A DNA stretch of 56,442 bases from Verrucomicrobiales bacterium (GTDB lineage Bacteria; Verrucomicrobiota; Verrucomicrobiia; Verrucomicrobiales; DEV007), in the NCBI GenBank assembly GCA_029213265.1, contig JARGNG010000021.1, forward strand, positions 26,902 to 83,343, written 5' to 3'. This document shows positions 1 through 8,202 of the stretch, one piece after another; the stretch's first letter is position 1; each line of letters begins with the position of its first letter. The notes under the pieces were generated by a model. It saw only the letters and a list, made by a program, of their open reading frames with translations, ran no database searches and was not told where the DNA came from. Both the position numbers and the translations under genes were made by a program.

Positions 1-66
1 GGCCGGGTCGAAGGCTTGTTCTGCGGAATCGACGGCCGGGTCGAAGGCTTGTTCTGCGGAATCGAC
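1..66. repeat. 33-bp tandem repeat, two copies
   Basis: Two perfect 33-bp copies stand head to tail, at 1-33 and 34-66 (the second is followed by divergent sequence). They are in frame with the minus-strand coding region and encode an 11-residue unit. The array reaches the window edge, so the copy number is unknown. Confidence 0.8.
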
Positions 67-257
67 GGGCGGCTCGCTGGACGCGACCCGGTAACCGGAC
101 TCCGATTCGGCATTTTGGGCTTGGAAGAGGGTCGGCTCACAGGTCGGGAAATTTTCCCTCCCCCGCCTCTACCTCCAAGACCACGGGAAAACACTTCCTG
201 AAGAGGCAGCGTAGTGCAGAAAAAGGTGACAAGAATGATTTGAACTGTTGATTTCAT
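1..257 (-). CDS. Partial secreted Arg/Pro/Ser-rich repeat protein
   Basis: Unrecognised protein, cut by the left edge after 85 codons. I translated it by hand from the ATG at 255-257 on the minus strand; no stop occurs before the edge. Residues 1-20 look like a signal peptide (Lys at position 3, then hydrophobic VQIILVTFFCTTLPL). A Gly/Arg-rich stretch (GLGGRGGGG) follows, then a low-complexity Pro/Ser/Arg region that ends in two identical 11-residue units, PSIPQNKPSTR. These are encoded by a 33-bp direct repeat at 1-66, so the tandem array may continue outside the window. No enzymatic motif is visible. The composition suggests an exported, disordered or surface protein. It lies 31 nt downstream of the NTF2-like gene on the same strand, so it may be the tail of that transcription unit. 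Confidence 0.6.
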   Translation of the reverse strand, partial: MKSTVQIILVTFFCTTLPLQEVFSRGLGGRGGGGKISRPVSRPSSKPKMPNRSPVTGSRPASRPSIPQNKPSTRPSIPQNKPSTR

Positions 258-288
258 GCTGACAATTAGGAGAGGTCTTTGGAAAAAA

Positions 289-1215
289 TCATTCTGACTC
301 TGTAGCGTCAGACTCTGCAGAAACCGCCATCGGTTGCGGAGGACGCTTTACCGCACTGAGGCTGCGATCAGGCTGGATCACGCCATCGATGATTTGATCT
401 CGTTTCAACCAGGAAAAGCGCTGCTCCGACTCAGCCAAACTGAGGACCTGTGTCGCCACGCTGGTCTCACCTGTTGCAGTGACACCACTGGTCTTCAAAA
501 TCCATCGTTCAGGACCATCTGCATACCAAATCGACTGATTAAATCCGCCTTCGGCGTCGAATCCCCACGATACAAATGTTTCCTCTTTTTCATTCCATCC
601 GATTCGCAGAGTTGCTGCGGTATCCATCGAATCGGGAGATTCCGTGAGAGCTTTCGCGTCGATGTAGGGGCCATCGTCGCTCCAGGAGAAGGAAATCCAG
701 GTATCAGCGCCATCCGTCTGGATGATCCAGTCCCCGATCAGCCACTGAAGAGCAATAAGCTTCTCGGCCGGAAGAGCGTGGTCCCCTTCCTGATCCCGAA
801 TGCTGGCAAACAACCAACTTCCGTCCTCCTGCTTCACATGCACCGCCTGATAGAAGTGGGAGGAGATTTCCCCATCCGGGGAAGTGAGGTGAACGGTTCC
901 ATCCTCCACTGCAAGATTGTCAGTCAGAAATCGGACAGAGCCTGCTTCCAATGCGGCCTGGGGACGGGCGTCATCTGCGAACACTTCCGTGTAGTGGGCC
1001 AGAAGGTCTTCCCTCCCGAGAACAAGCTCTCCGGAAGCGAGAAGGAGCTCTCCACCCTCGACGAAAAGAGAGCTGACAGCCTCCGCATCGCCGGCGTTAA
1101 AGGCGGCAATCAAGGTTCTCGCAGAATTCTCCAATTTCGATAGATCCTCCTGGCCAAATGAGGAATGACTGAGAGAACTGATCCCTATCAGAATGGTGAG
1201 CAATAATGGTTTCAT
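289..1215 (-). CDS. Secreted NTF2/SnoaL-like domain protein
   Basis: Predicted exported protein of 308 aa. I chose the ATG at 1215 because it begins a clear signal peptide (MKPLLLTILIGISSLSHSSFGQ); reading upstream only adds a non-signal extension of 68 residues that overlaps the next gene. Residues about 25-150 resemble the SnoaL/DUF4440 NTF2-like fold seen in PVC proteins (SARTLIAAFNAGDAEAVSSLF, then FYQAVHVKQEDGSWLFASIRD). Residues about 160-300 form a second Trp-rich beta domain (LIGDWIIQTDGADTW) that looks lipocalin-like. NTF2-like folds bind small ligands or act as enzymes, and nothing here fixes the role. It sits 133 nt downstream of the outer-membrane protein of the Bat operon and may be its last gene or have its own promoter. 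Confidence 0.8.
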   Translation of the reverse strand: MKPLLLTILIGISSLSHSSFGQEDLSKLENSARTLIAAFNAGDAEAVSSLFVEGGELLLASGELVLGREDLLAHYTEVFADDARPQAALEAGSVRFLTDNLAVEDGTVHLTSPDGEISSHFYQAVHVKQEDGSWLFASIRDQEGDHALPAEKLIALQWLIGDWIIQTDGADTWISFSWSDDGPYIDAKALTESPDSMDTAATLRIGWNEKEETFVSWGFDAEGGFNQSIWYADGPERWILKTSGVTATGETSVATQVLSLAESEQRFSWLKRDQIIDGVIQPDRSLSAVKRPPQPMAVSAESDATESE

Positions 1216-1348
1216 AAAATAGATCAATTCAGTCTTTGAGGGGCGTCGTAGCTCAAGGCTGGCTCTACCCGCTTTCGGAGAACCTGCTATTCGAAAAACA
1301 CTACGAAATTCAAGTGCGAAAAGGGAGCTTTTTTTAAGAATTGGCTTT

Positions 1349-2209
1349 CTATTTGGGAAAAAGGAGAACAAGGCCGGTTCGAATCCCCCATTCAGGGCCT
1401 CCGGCAGGAGCTTCGGCATAGTATCGTCCGCCGAGGAATACCTGGGCCGGTTGCGATCCCATCATGAAAAGTTGCGAAACAACCGCGTTGATCGGCACCG
1501 TCCACTGACCTTGAGCCCAGTTGTAGGTGTTTTCCATGCTCAATGAGAAGGTGGTTTTCGAGGGTGTCACGTAAGAAACAAAGGGCTGAATGAACGTTCC
1601 ATTGACCTCGTTCCTGGCGTCATCACCGGCAACCGACCAGATGTGATTAAAAAGAGTGCCGTAAGTCCATGGCCCAGCCTGCTTCAGGGCTACCCCGGTC
1701 GGCCCGGCACCCCACTTTTCAGACCCGAGAAGGCTGTCCGTCGCGGTCGGCAGGAGCAATACCGGTCCTGCCCCGACAATCCATCCATTGACGGGATCTA
1801 CTGGTGAAAAGAAGAAACTTTGAACAGTATCGCCGAGGCCCGATGCATTAGGAATCCCCGGAGCAGGCGACTCGGAATCGATGACGGGGAGGATGGTTCG
1901 AGAGATAAGATTCCAATCATCGTTCAGCGAGAACGGAACGACCGGCTGAATATTCATAAAGAATCGGGACGAATCATTGAGGCCGATGCCGAAATCCCAG
2001 TTGGCCTGAAATGGCACCGAAACGAGACTGGAAATCGGGTTAGCCAATTGCTTGGCAAGATCGTCGCCCCCGCTTGTGGGAGCAGCTACCTCTATCGGAG
2101 TCCCTTCGATTGACTCTTCAGATAGGACTAATCCAGCCAGAATAGTGGCAAAACAGAAATGGATGACAACCAGATGTCTTCGCGGCGATGATAAATAGGT
2201 GGGATTCAT
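1349..2209 (-). CDS. Outer-membrane beta-barrel (transporter-like) protein
   Basis: Predicted 286-aa outer-membrane protein. A hydrophobic export signal lies at about residues 12-30, and alternating amphipathic strands follow with frequent aromatic residues (for example WDFGIGLNDSSRFFMNIQPV and TFSLSMENTYNWAQGQWTVP). The chain ends in a strand, LVLLFPK. It resembles the transporter / MetA-pathway phenol-degradation-like barrels that are common in Gram-negative genomes. The substrate cannot be read from the sequence. Its ATG overlaps the stop of batD by 4 nt, so translation is probably coupled to the Bat operon. An outer-membrane partner at the end of a Bat operon is not the textbook arrangement and makes the envelope the likely site of action. 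Confidence 0.8.
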   Translation of the reverse strand: MNPTYLSSPRRHLVVIHFCFATILAGLVLSEESIEGTPIEVAAPTSGGDDLAKQLANPISSLVSVPFQANWDFGIGLNDSSRFFMNIQPVVPFSLNDDWNLISRTILPVIDSESPAPGIPNASGLGDTVQSFFFSPVDPVNGWIVGAGPVLLLPTATDSLLGSEKWGAGPTGVALKQAGPWTYGTLFNHIWSVAGDDARNEVNGTFIQPFVSYVTPSKTTFSLSMENTYNWAQGQWTVPINAVVSQLFMMGSQPAQVFLGGRYYAEAPAGGPEWGIRTGLVLLFPK

Positions 2210-3459
2210 GGACTCTGAATATTTGCGTTGATCCTGTTAAGCGGTGGCAGATTGGTTTGCACGGGACTCCTCTCAACAGAGTGCCGAACACGGCGCGCAT
2301 TTTTGAAAGCGTAGCACATCGCCGATCCGTCCCAAGCCTTCTCTGCCTCGGGGCCAAAGAGTGCTCGATTCATGGCAAGAACTGCATCGCGCAGTTCCGG
2401 GTCAGGATCCAAATCATGCCTCACTTCCAACAACCACTGATTCCATGCTTTCTGGGATGCCGCGGCATCATTTCGGCGACAAGCCCGCAGGAGGTGACGT
2501 GCGGCAACACGCTCTGGTGGATCCAGAATCCGCCATATTTTCCGAAGGGCAGCAGCGATCCGACCGCGCTGCGAAATCAAAAGAAACAAGAAAGTGATCG
2601 CAACCAACCCTTTCACCCAGCTGCGACTGACCGCTGCCGGCTCCGGCACCGAGGGTGACGGAGCGACCTGCACCGTAACTGCGGGCAGGGTCTTCGACAG
2701 GAGCGACTCTGCCTTCGGATTCCACCAGGTATAAGTCAGCTCAGGAAGAGTGATCGAACCATCCTGCTGCAGGAGATAGGTCAAGGTCTCGCGCCGTTCC
2801 CCCGTGAAAGCCCCGCGTTCGGTATTGTCGCTTGTTTCCACCTGAGGCTCATAGACGCGCACGCCATCAGGAGCCGCCGTCGGAGCGGGTAACAGGGCCA
2901 TCCCCGTCAGTCCTTCCGCCTTCTGCACAATCGTGCGGCGGAAGACATCGCCCACGGTAGCGGCCCCGGGAACGGGCTCCCACGTCTCGTCGACTGTCAG
3001 CGTCTCCGTCGTCACCAGGAAGGGAATCCCCTCACTCGCGGGAGGCCTTTGAATTTCCACCGAAAGTGCCTCCGTCTTCACCTCCCTCTCCTCTACCGGA
3101 CCAGTAAACCCATCCCGACTTCCAAAACGGACCGGGAAAGGAGGAATCGTCACGGTGCCGGTTTTCTGCGAAAACAGCGCGAACTCGTGGGTCTGCACAA
3201 ACCAGCTTTCGCCCTCGATCTCTTTCGAACTGACAACAGGGTTCCCCACCTTGATCAACAGGGTTCCGGGTATTTCAGGCACATCGAAACTGGCACTTCC
3301 CGAGAAAGAGCCGCTCGCCCGCAACTCAACGAGAATCCGAATTCGCTCGCCGGTCCATGCCGTCGATTCAGGAGCCGTAATACTCACCGGTGAGACTTCG
3401 GCTCTCACAACCCCATGGCAAATGGCCGTGAATAAAATGAACAGGAGAATAGCTCTCAT
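2206..3459 (-). CDS. batD: BatD-like membrane-anchored protein
   Basis: BatD family protein of 417 aa. A signal peptide covers residues 1-20 (MRAILLFILFTAICHGVVRA). A periplasmic Ig-like region follows with the family's opening pattern (SPVSITAPESTAWTGERIRI), and one membrane helix lies at about 285-303 (WVKGLVAITFLFLLIS) before a basic cytoplasmic tail of about 110 residues. Bat proteins were described as aerotolerance factors in Bacteroides and as periplasmic or envelope stress proteins in spirochaetes; their biochemical role is unsettled. The gene overlaps the BatC-like gene upstream and the barrel gene downstream by 4 nt each (ATGA). The start is fixed by that overlap. Confidence 0.85.
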   Translation of the reverse strand: MRAILLFILFTAICHGVVRAEVSPVSITAPESTAWTGERIRILVELRASGSFSGSASFDVPEIPGTLLIKVGNPVVSSKEIEGESWFVQTHEFALFSQKTGTVTIPPFPVRFGSRDGFTGPVEEREVKTEALSVEIQRPPASEGIPFLVTTETLTVDETWEPVPGAATVGDVFRRTIVQKAEGLTGMALLPAPTAAPDGVRVYEPQVETSDNTERGAFTGERRETLTYLLQQDGSITLPELTYTWWNPKAESLLSKTLPAVTVQVAPSPSVPEPAAVSRSWVKGLVAITFLFLLISQRGRIAAALRKIWRILDPPERVAARHLLRACRRNDAAASQKAWNQWLLEVRHDLDPDPELRDAVLAMNRALFGPEAEKAWDGSAMCYAFKNARRVRHSVERSPVQTNLPPLNRINANIQSP

Positions 3460-4040
3460 GGATTTCCGCCCTCCCCTTTCATCGCCTCTTGATAGGAAAA
3501 CTTGGCCTTCAGAAAGTCGGCCGGCTTCGTCTGCACCCGGCGGAGCCAGAGTGCCTGCATGCTCTGATCTGTCGCGGCCTTCTCTGTATTCACCTCGGTA
3601 TCCTGGCCGGAGTCGCGCTTCTTGTTGTCGAATTTGATTTCGTCCGCTCCCAGAGTCTGGTCCCCCATGTCACCGCCCTCATTCTTGATCAGGGCGGCCC
3701 GGGCCGTGGCGAGATCTCGATTTTCCTTGGCCTCTTTCCAGTCCGATCGCGTTGCCAGAGCTCGCTCATAGCAGGCAATCGCCGCGTCATATTTGCCGTT
3801 CATGAGCCAGGCATTGCCCTGATTAAAATGCGCCTCCGGAGTGTCTCTCCGGGCGAAGGCCCGCGCCGCCTTCTCGAACTCGCCATATCGATACAAGGCC
3901 ATGCCCTGCCAAAGGGGATCCTGAAACGTTTCCGCCGCCTCGAAAAATTCTCCGCGCTGAAAATGCCGCTTTCCCTGTTGGTCAGGAGTGAACCAGAGAC
4001 CCGCCCAGGTGATTGCTGCAAGAAACATTACAGGCTTCAT
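3456..4040 (-). CDS. batC: BatC-like TPR protein
   Basis: TPR protein of 194 aa in the BatC position of the operon. An N-terminal hydrophobic stretch (MKPVMFLAAITWAGLWF) can act as signal or anchor. TPR motifs follow: a degenerate one at about residues 30-60 and a clear one at about 68-108 (EAHFNQGNAWLMNGKYDAAI, then YERAL). The C-terminal third is charged and probably flexible, ending in a Gly-rich tail. TPR proteins in Bat operons are thought to mediate protein-protein contacts among the BatA, BatB and BatD products in the periplasm. It overlaps both neighbours by 4 nt. In some genomes BatB and BatC are fused; here they are separate. Confidence 0.8.
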   Translation of the reverse strand: MKPVMFLAAITWAGLWFTPDQQGKRHFQRGEFFEAAETFQDPLWQGMALYRYGEFEKAARAFARRDTPEAHFNQGNAWLMNGKYDAAIACYERALATRSDWKEAKENRDLATARAALIKNEGGDMGDQTLGADEIKFDNKKRDSGQDTEVNTEKAATDQSMQALWLRRVQTKPADFLKAKFSYQEAMKGEGGNP

Positions 4041-4978
4041 GCCGACACCTCCCCGGTTGGTTGTTCGCTTTTCTCCCGCCGGAACGAGGCTAACAGGATC
4101 ACTCCGAGAAGTGGCAGAAGCCAGTATCCACTCTCCTCCCAGCGCTCGCCCTGATCTCCGGACTGGGCGACCGGGGCGCTGCTCGCCCGGCGCACCACTG
4201 CATTGATGTCCCCATCATCGACCGTGAGCATCTCAACACTGGCCCGAAGAACCTTTGCGGCGTCACGAAGCGAGTTGTCACGTGGAGAATCCGGAGATTG
4301 AATTTGTAAAAATTGAATCGGGAATGGGAACTCTCTTCGTGCGGAACTCAATGCCTCAGGGTCGGAATCGACGAGATCGGCCACAACCACGATACTTCCT
4401 CCGGCCTCCCCATGGGTAAGAATCCGGGCCGCTTCCAGCAAAGCAAGATCGAGGCGGTCCCCTGGGACCGGCATGATCCCCGGACTGACTTCCGCTGCCA
4501 TCTCCGCAACGACCGCCGTATCGCGAGTCGGAGGAAGGACGAGGTGCGCTGAACCGGAGTAGGCGATGAGCCCCAGAGGCTGCCCTTTCCTTACTTCCGC
4601 GAGATCGGCTATCTTGAGATGGGCCCGTTCGAGACGTGACGGTGCCGGATCAGGAGTGTCCATCGAGACATCCGACTTAAGTAGAATCATGAGAGGTGTT
4701 GCATCCTCCGCAAACGGACTGTGTTCGAGCCGCCAGGTCGGTCCGGCGATCGCGACGATGGCGAGTAGCCAAATCACGAGGACCCAACGCGCGGGACCGC
4801 GAAGGTTGGACTCCCGCCCCACGAGAAGAGCTTTCAGCAAGACGGGATCAATCTGCTTCCGCCATCCACGCAGCGGGTCCGAACGTCGTTGCCAGAGCCA
4901 CCAGATTGCAATCACGACAGGACCCAGCAGGAGCACGGCGGGTCGAATAAAATGAAAATTGGCGATCAGCTCCCTCAT
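4037..4978 (-). CDS. batB: BatB-like von Willebrand A protein with a degenerate MIDAS
   Basis: Membrane-anchored vWA protein of 313 aa. A membrane helix lies near residues 12-28, a second at about 64-80 (WVLVIWLLAIVAIAGPTW), and the vWA domain at about 93-260. A last helix near the C terminus (YWLLPLLGVILLASF) completes the usual Bat topology. The metal-binding MIDAS loop is shortened: the sequence reads LLKSDVSMDT where BatB proteins normally have D-x-S-x-S, so the second serine is missing. The PSRLERA motif that follows is intact. The gene is translationally coupled by ATGA overlaps to batA and the BatC-like gene. The family assignment is firm; whether this copy binds a divalent metal is doubtful. 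Confidence 0.85.
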   Translation of the reverse strand: MRELIANFHFIRPAVLLLGPVVIAIWWLWQRRSDPLRGWRKQIDPVLLKALLVGRESNLRGPARWVLVIWLLAIVAIAGPTWRLEHSPFAEDATPLMILLKSDVSMDTPDPAPSRLERAHLKIADLAEVRKGQPLGLIAYSGSAHLVLPPTRDTAVVAEMAAEVSPGIMPVPGDRLDLALLEAARILTHGEAGGSIVVVADLVDSDPEALSSARREFPFPIQFLQIQSPDSPRDNSLRDAAKVLRASVEMLTVDDGDINAVVRRASSAPVAQSGDQGERWEESGYWLLPLLGVILLASFRREKSEQPTGEVSA

Positions 4979-6012
4979 TTCACCACCTCGATTTCCCCGG
5001 TGAGCGGATGAACCCTGACCGTACCACCCTGGCTCAGGGGGGCCGCGGCTCGCGACTGACGTAGGAAGGGAATCCCTTTTTCCAGTAGCGAAATCAGCAA
5101 CGCCGCGAGCAAAGGCCAGTAATAAAGATCTCGCTGTGGCCGATGGCTGATCACATCCACCTGACGGGTTTCGAGTTGGTCCAATTCCTCGTAAATCCCG
5201 GAGAGTGCCTCGCGGTCTGCGGCAAAAAAATAGGACCCGCCAGCAGTCTTTGCGACGTTGCGAAGAGTTTTTTCATCCAGCTTTTCCTCACCCACGGAGG
5301 AGGGGTCTCCGATCGCGACCGCGTGGATGCGGATGTCCCGCTGGGCCGCCACCCGCGCGGCTTCGACCGGCGGAACCTGGCTCTTCGTGTCGTTCCCATC
5401 CGTCAGTGCGATGATGGTCTTGGCAGGAGCATCACTCCCCTCAAAAAGGTTCACGCCCAACCCGATTGCATCGCCAAAGGCAGTTTTTGCACCGGCCATG
5501 CCCACGGCGGACTCGTCGAGAAGCTGGCGGGAAAGATCGAGGTCAGTGGAAAAAGGTGCCTGCAGAAAAGGAGCATCCCCGAAGACGACGAGGCCAACGC
5601 GATCGCCATCACGTTTCCCGAGGAATTCGCCAAGCACCTCTTTCACTGCATCGAGCCGGTTCACCGTTTTGCCTTCGGCGTTTTTGAAATCCTCCGCCTG
5701 CATGGAACCCGAAAGATCAACAAGGAGAAGAAGGTCGCGAGTTGGCAGCTCCTTCGTGATCGGTGGCTCCAACCACAGCGGCCTTGCGAGGGCTACGAGG
5801 AGCAGGATCCACAAGAGCGCCGGAACGAACCATTGCTGTGTCTTCTTCGCTGCCTTCGCAGTTGCGCCCGCATTCTCACTCGCGCTCCGGAGTCGGTCTC
5901 CAAACGGCACCCGAACAGCTACCTTCGACACTCGGCGCGGGGGTAGTACCGCGCGCAGCAACCACGGCAGTGGCAGCAGGACAAAGATCCAGAGATGGGC
6001 GAAGCTCAGCAT
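4975..6012 (-). CDS. batA: BatA von Willebrand A protein
   Basis: BatA-type protein of 345 aa. The N-terminal segment holds two membrane helices (about 5-22 and 62-80, FVPALLWILLLVALARPLW). The vWA domain runs over about residues 90-290 with a canonical MIDAS, DLSGSMQ, where D99, S101 and S103 are the metal ligands, and a later ALTDGND motif supplies the last acidic site. A further helix lies near 300-315. vWA domains bind protein partners through a coordinated metal; in Bat systems the partner is thought to be controlled by the MoxR ATPase encoded upstream. It starts 13 nt after the phosphatase gene and overlaps batB by 4 nt. Confidence 0.9.
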   Translation of the reverse strand: MLSFAHLWIFVLLPLPWLLRAVLPPRRVSKVAVRVPFGDRLRSASENAGATAKAAKKTQQWFVPALLWILLLVALARPLWLEPPITKELPTRDLLLLVDLSGSMQAEDFKNAEGKTVNRLDAVKEVLGEFLGKRDGDRVGLVVFGDAPFLQAPFSTDLDLSRQLLDESAVGMAGAKTAFGDAIGLGVNLFEGSDAPAKTIIALTDGNDTKSQVPPVEAARVAAQRDIRIHAVAIGDPSSVGEEKLDEKTLRNVAKTAGGSYFFAADREALSGIYEELDQLETRQVDVISHRPQRDLYYWPLLAALLISLLEKGIPFLRQSRAAAPLSQGGTVRVHPLTGEIEVVK

Positions 6013-6025
6013 ACGAAGGTTTCAC

Positions 6026-7723
6026 TCAGGGACGATTCATGACTTCCACGAGCACTTCGCCGAAGCTGCCCGAAGGTGATTTTGTTCCCAACAGAGCGGA
6101 AAGCGTAGGGGCAAGTGAGGTGGTCTCAATCTCCCGATAGATCGTTGCAGCCTGAGTTCCGAAGCCGGCGAAAATCACAGGGACAAAGGTATCATAACGC
6201 CAGGGTGAGCCATGAGTCGCGGCAACGACAAGACCGTCCATGTCATTGATGAACCAGTGAGGCTCAAAGACGACGTAGATATCACCGGAGCGCTTGGGGT
6301 GATGATTGTTCAGAACGGCCTGCACCACCTCGGTGCCGGAAACCTCCCCTTTCGAAAGAGCCGTGCTGGAAATTGCCAGAGCGACGCCCTCGAATTTCAC
6401 CAACTCTTCGGCGACTGCTTCTTCCACCTCCGCGGGGTCGAGGCCCTTCTCCACAATGATCTCACGATTTAAATACAGGTAAGGGTGCGCATACTCGCGG
6501 ACAAGATCCTCACCGATGCTAAAACGCTTCTTAAGCGATTCGAATCCTGCCTCTTTCTCCCACTTTTCAGGCTGGACGTACTTGGCCTCAAATCCAAGTT
6601 GGTTTAAATCAGCTGGTACTTCGGGACCACCGTGGTCAGCAGAGAAGGCGATGATGGTATTCTCCAGACCTACCTTCTCATCGATGAAGGAAAGCAGCGA
6701 AGCGATCGTCCGGTCGAGATGGAGCAGATTGTCCTCGGCCTCGAGACTGGAGGCTCCGAAGAGGTGGCCCACATAGTCGGTCGAAGAAAAGCTGACCGAA
6801 AGGTAATCGGTGATTTCGTCCTGACCGATCTCCTCGTTCTCGACGAGCGCCTTGGCGAAGTCGAGCGTCAGCTCATCGCCTGCCGGGCTCAGGGTGAGAA
6901 AGGTTGTGAAGCCTTTTCCTTCAGCGGACCCATACGAATGAGGAAAGGTGCGACCGAAGGGAAGCATGGTCGTCTCCCATTCCTGATCGTCGCGGTCGCC
7001 AAACAGGTAGGTCGACTGATCCAGCATCAGCTCCCAGGCTTTTCCGCCGTAGCGGCTCGTATGCTTTTCTTCATTCCATTTCTCAACCCATTCAGGATAC
7101 TTCTCGTAGTAGAAGTTGCTCGAAACGAATTCGCCCGCACTCTTGGAAAACCAGAAAGCCTTTCCTGCATGGCCGGCCATGGAAACGGCGCCGCGGTCCT
7201 TCACCGAAACGCCGAAAATCTTGGCCTTTCCCGCGGTTTGAATCGCGAGTTCGTCGCTGAATGTCGAACAGAGAATCGCCGCTGGCGAACGTCCGTCGCT
7301 CTTCGCAACCCGCTGCGTCGGATCGATTTCCTGCGACTTGTCGACACCGGCACCCTTGGTGAGAATGCTGTAACGCGGATCTTCAATGTTGTAGGTCAGG
7401 TCTCCGGATTGGCGATCGAACCAGACATTTCCGATCATCCCATGGACCGAAGGATAGGCCCCCGTTGCGAGGGTGGTGTGCCCCACAATTGTCTCGGTGT
7501 TGGCGTGGCCGTGATGAGCATTCTTGTAGACAACTCCATTGTCGAGCAACCAGCGAAATCCTCCCTCAGGCATGCGATCGAGAAAGCGGGTCGGGAAATC
7601 GCCCCGGAGCTGATCCACCGTGATCTGGAGCACGAGTTTTGGTTTGGCTTCATCAGCTTCCAGAGGGCCGGCAATCAAGCCGAAGCAGCAAAGGTAAAGC
7701 GCGAGTGTCAGGGTTGTTTTCAT
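6026..7723 (-). CDS. PafA-like secreted alkaline phosphatase
   Basis: Alkaline-phosphatase superfamily enzyme of 565 aa, predicted periplasmic. The signal peptide is at residues 1-23. D37 (ITVDQLRGD) fits the first metal ligand. The motif NTETIVGH places a nucleophilic threonine at T78. N99 (MIGN) and the K175-D-R177 motif (SVKDRGAV) match the Asn, Lys and Arg that, as I recall, define the monoesterase PafA. Later metal ligands are visible in STDYVGH, SADHGG and ATHGS. The family hydrolyses phosphate monoesters with zinc and is typically not repressed by phosphate. The ATG at 7723 overlaps the DUF4381 stop by 4 nt, which fixes the start and places the phosphatase inside the MoxR-Bat operon. 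That location is unusual. Confidence 0.88.
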   Translation of the reverse strand: MKTTLTLALYLCCFGLIAGPLEADEAKPKLVLQITVDQLRGDFPTRFLDRMPEGGFRWLLDNGVVYKNAHHGHANTETIVGHTTLATGAYPSVHGMIGNVWFDRQSGDLTYNIEDPRYSILTKGAGVDKSQEIDPTQRVAKSDGRSPAAILCSTFSDELAIQTAGKAKIFGVSVKDRGAVSMAGHAGKAFWFSKSAGEFVSSNFYYEKYPEWVEKWNEEKHTSRYGGKAWELMLDQSTYLFGDRDDQEWETTMLPFGRTFPHSYGSAEGKGFTTFLTLSPAGDELTLDFAKALVENEEIGQDEITDYLSVSFSSTDYVGHLFGASSLEAEDNLLHLDRTIASLLSFIDEKVGLENTIIAFSADHGGPEVPADLNQLGFEAKYVQPEKWEKEAGFESLKKRFSIGEDLVREYAHPYLYLNREIIVEKGLDPAEVEEAVAEELVKFEGVALAISSTALSKGEVSGTEVVQAVLNNHHPKRSGDIYVVFEPHWFINDMDGLVVAATHGSPWRYDTFVPVIFAGFGTQAATIYREIETTSLAPTLSALLGTKSPSGSFGEVLVEVMNRP

Positions 7724-8202
7724 GTGGAGATAGAGGTGGATTCGAGAAGATGGGAGTTCGGTTGATGATGACGGATCCATTGGTCCGCGTAGCGACGAAG
7801 CGTTTCCACATCGCCACCGGCGTCCGGACGGCTGTAAATTCCAAGCGCAAGTTGATGACGAACCTGGTCCGGGATGGGATCGGGAGAGACGGAAGCCAAC
7901 CAGTCGACCCAGGCGTCTCCGGTCTTACCGGCAACCAGCGACCGAGGTGCCGCTACTAAAGCCGTTCGGCGAAGGATGGTGGCAACGGTGCTGACGTCAG
8001 GAGCCTTTTCCAGCTCGCGCAAAGCAGCGCGGCGGTAGGCGCTCGCCTGCCAGTTCCTCCACATGCGGAACGCAATGATAAGGAGAAGGACGACCAAGGC
8101 AATTCCAACCACATACCATCCACCAGCCAACGGCCACCAGCCGATGTCGCGAGGAGGCACGACATCGTGAAGTTGGTCGAGGCTGGTGGACGGATCACTC
8201 AT
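7720..8202 (-). CDS. DUF4381-like membrane protein
   Basis: Protein of 160 aa with the layout of DUF4381: a short N-terminal part containing LHDVVPPRDIGWWPLAGGW, one membrane helix at about residues 27-46 (YVVGIALVVLLLIIAFRMW), then a cytoplasmic helical domain (ALRELEKAPDVSTVATILRR, later GDAWVDWL). The family is found almost only between DUF58 and BatA genes and has no known biochemical function; it probably links the DUF58 and vWA proteins to the membrane. The ATG at 8202 shares one base with the DUF58 stop (TGATG), so the start is secure and reinitiation is likely. Confidence 0.85.
   Translation of the reverse strand: MSDPSTSLDQLHDVVPPRDIGWWPLAGGWYVVGIALVVLLLIIAFRMWRNWQASAYRRAALRELEKAPDVSTVATILRRTALVAAPRSLVAGKTGDAWVDWLASVSPDPIPDQVRHQLALGIYSRPDAGGDVETLRRYADQWIRHHQPNSHLLESTSIST

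Noticed and set aside
15..201. Plus-strand frame of 61 codons over the 33-bp repeats
   Set aside because: The minus strand gives a signal peptide and in-frame repeats; the plus-strand reading is a shadow.
6632..7765. Plus-strand open frame of 377 codons antisense to the phosphatase gene
   Set aside because: Arginine- and charge-rich shadow of a high-GC coding strand. It has no signal, domain or homology pattern, while the minus-strand gene has a complete PafA-type active site.
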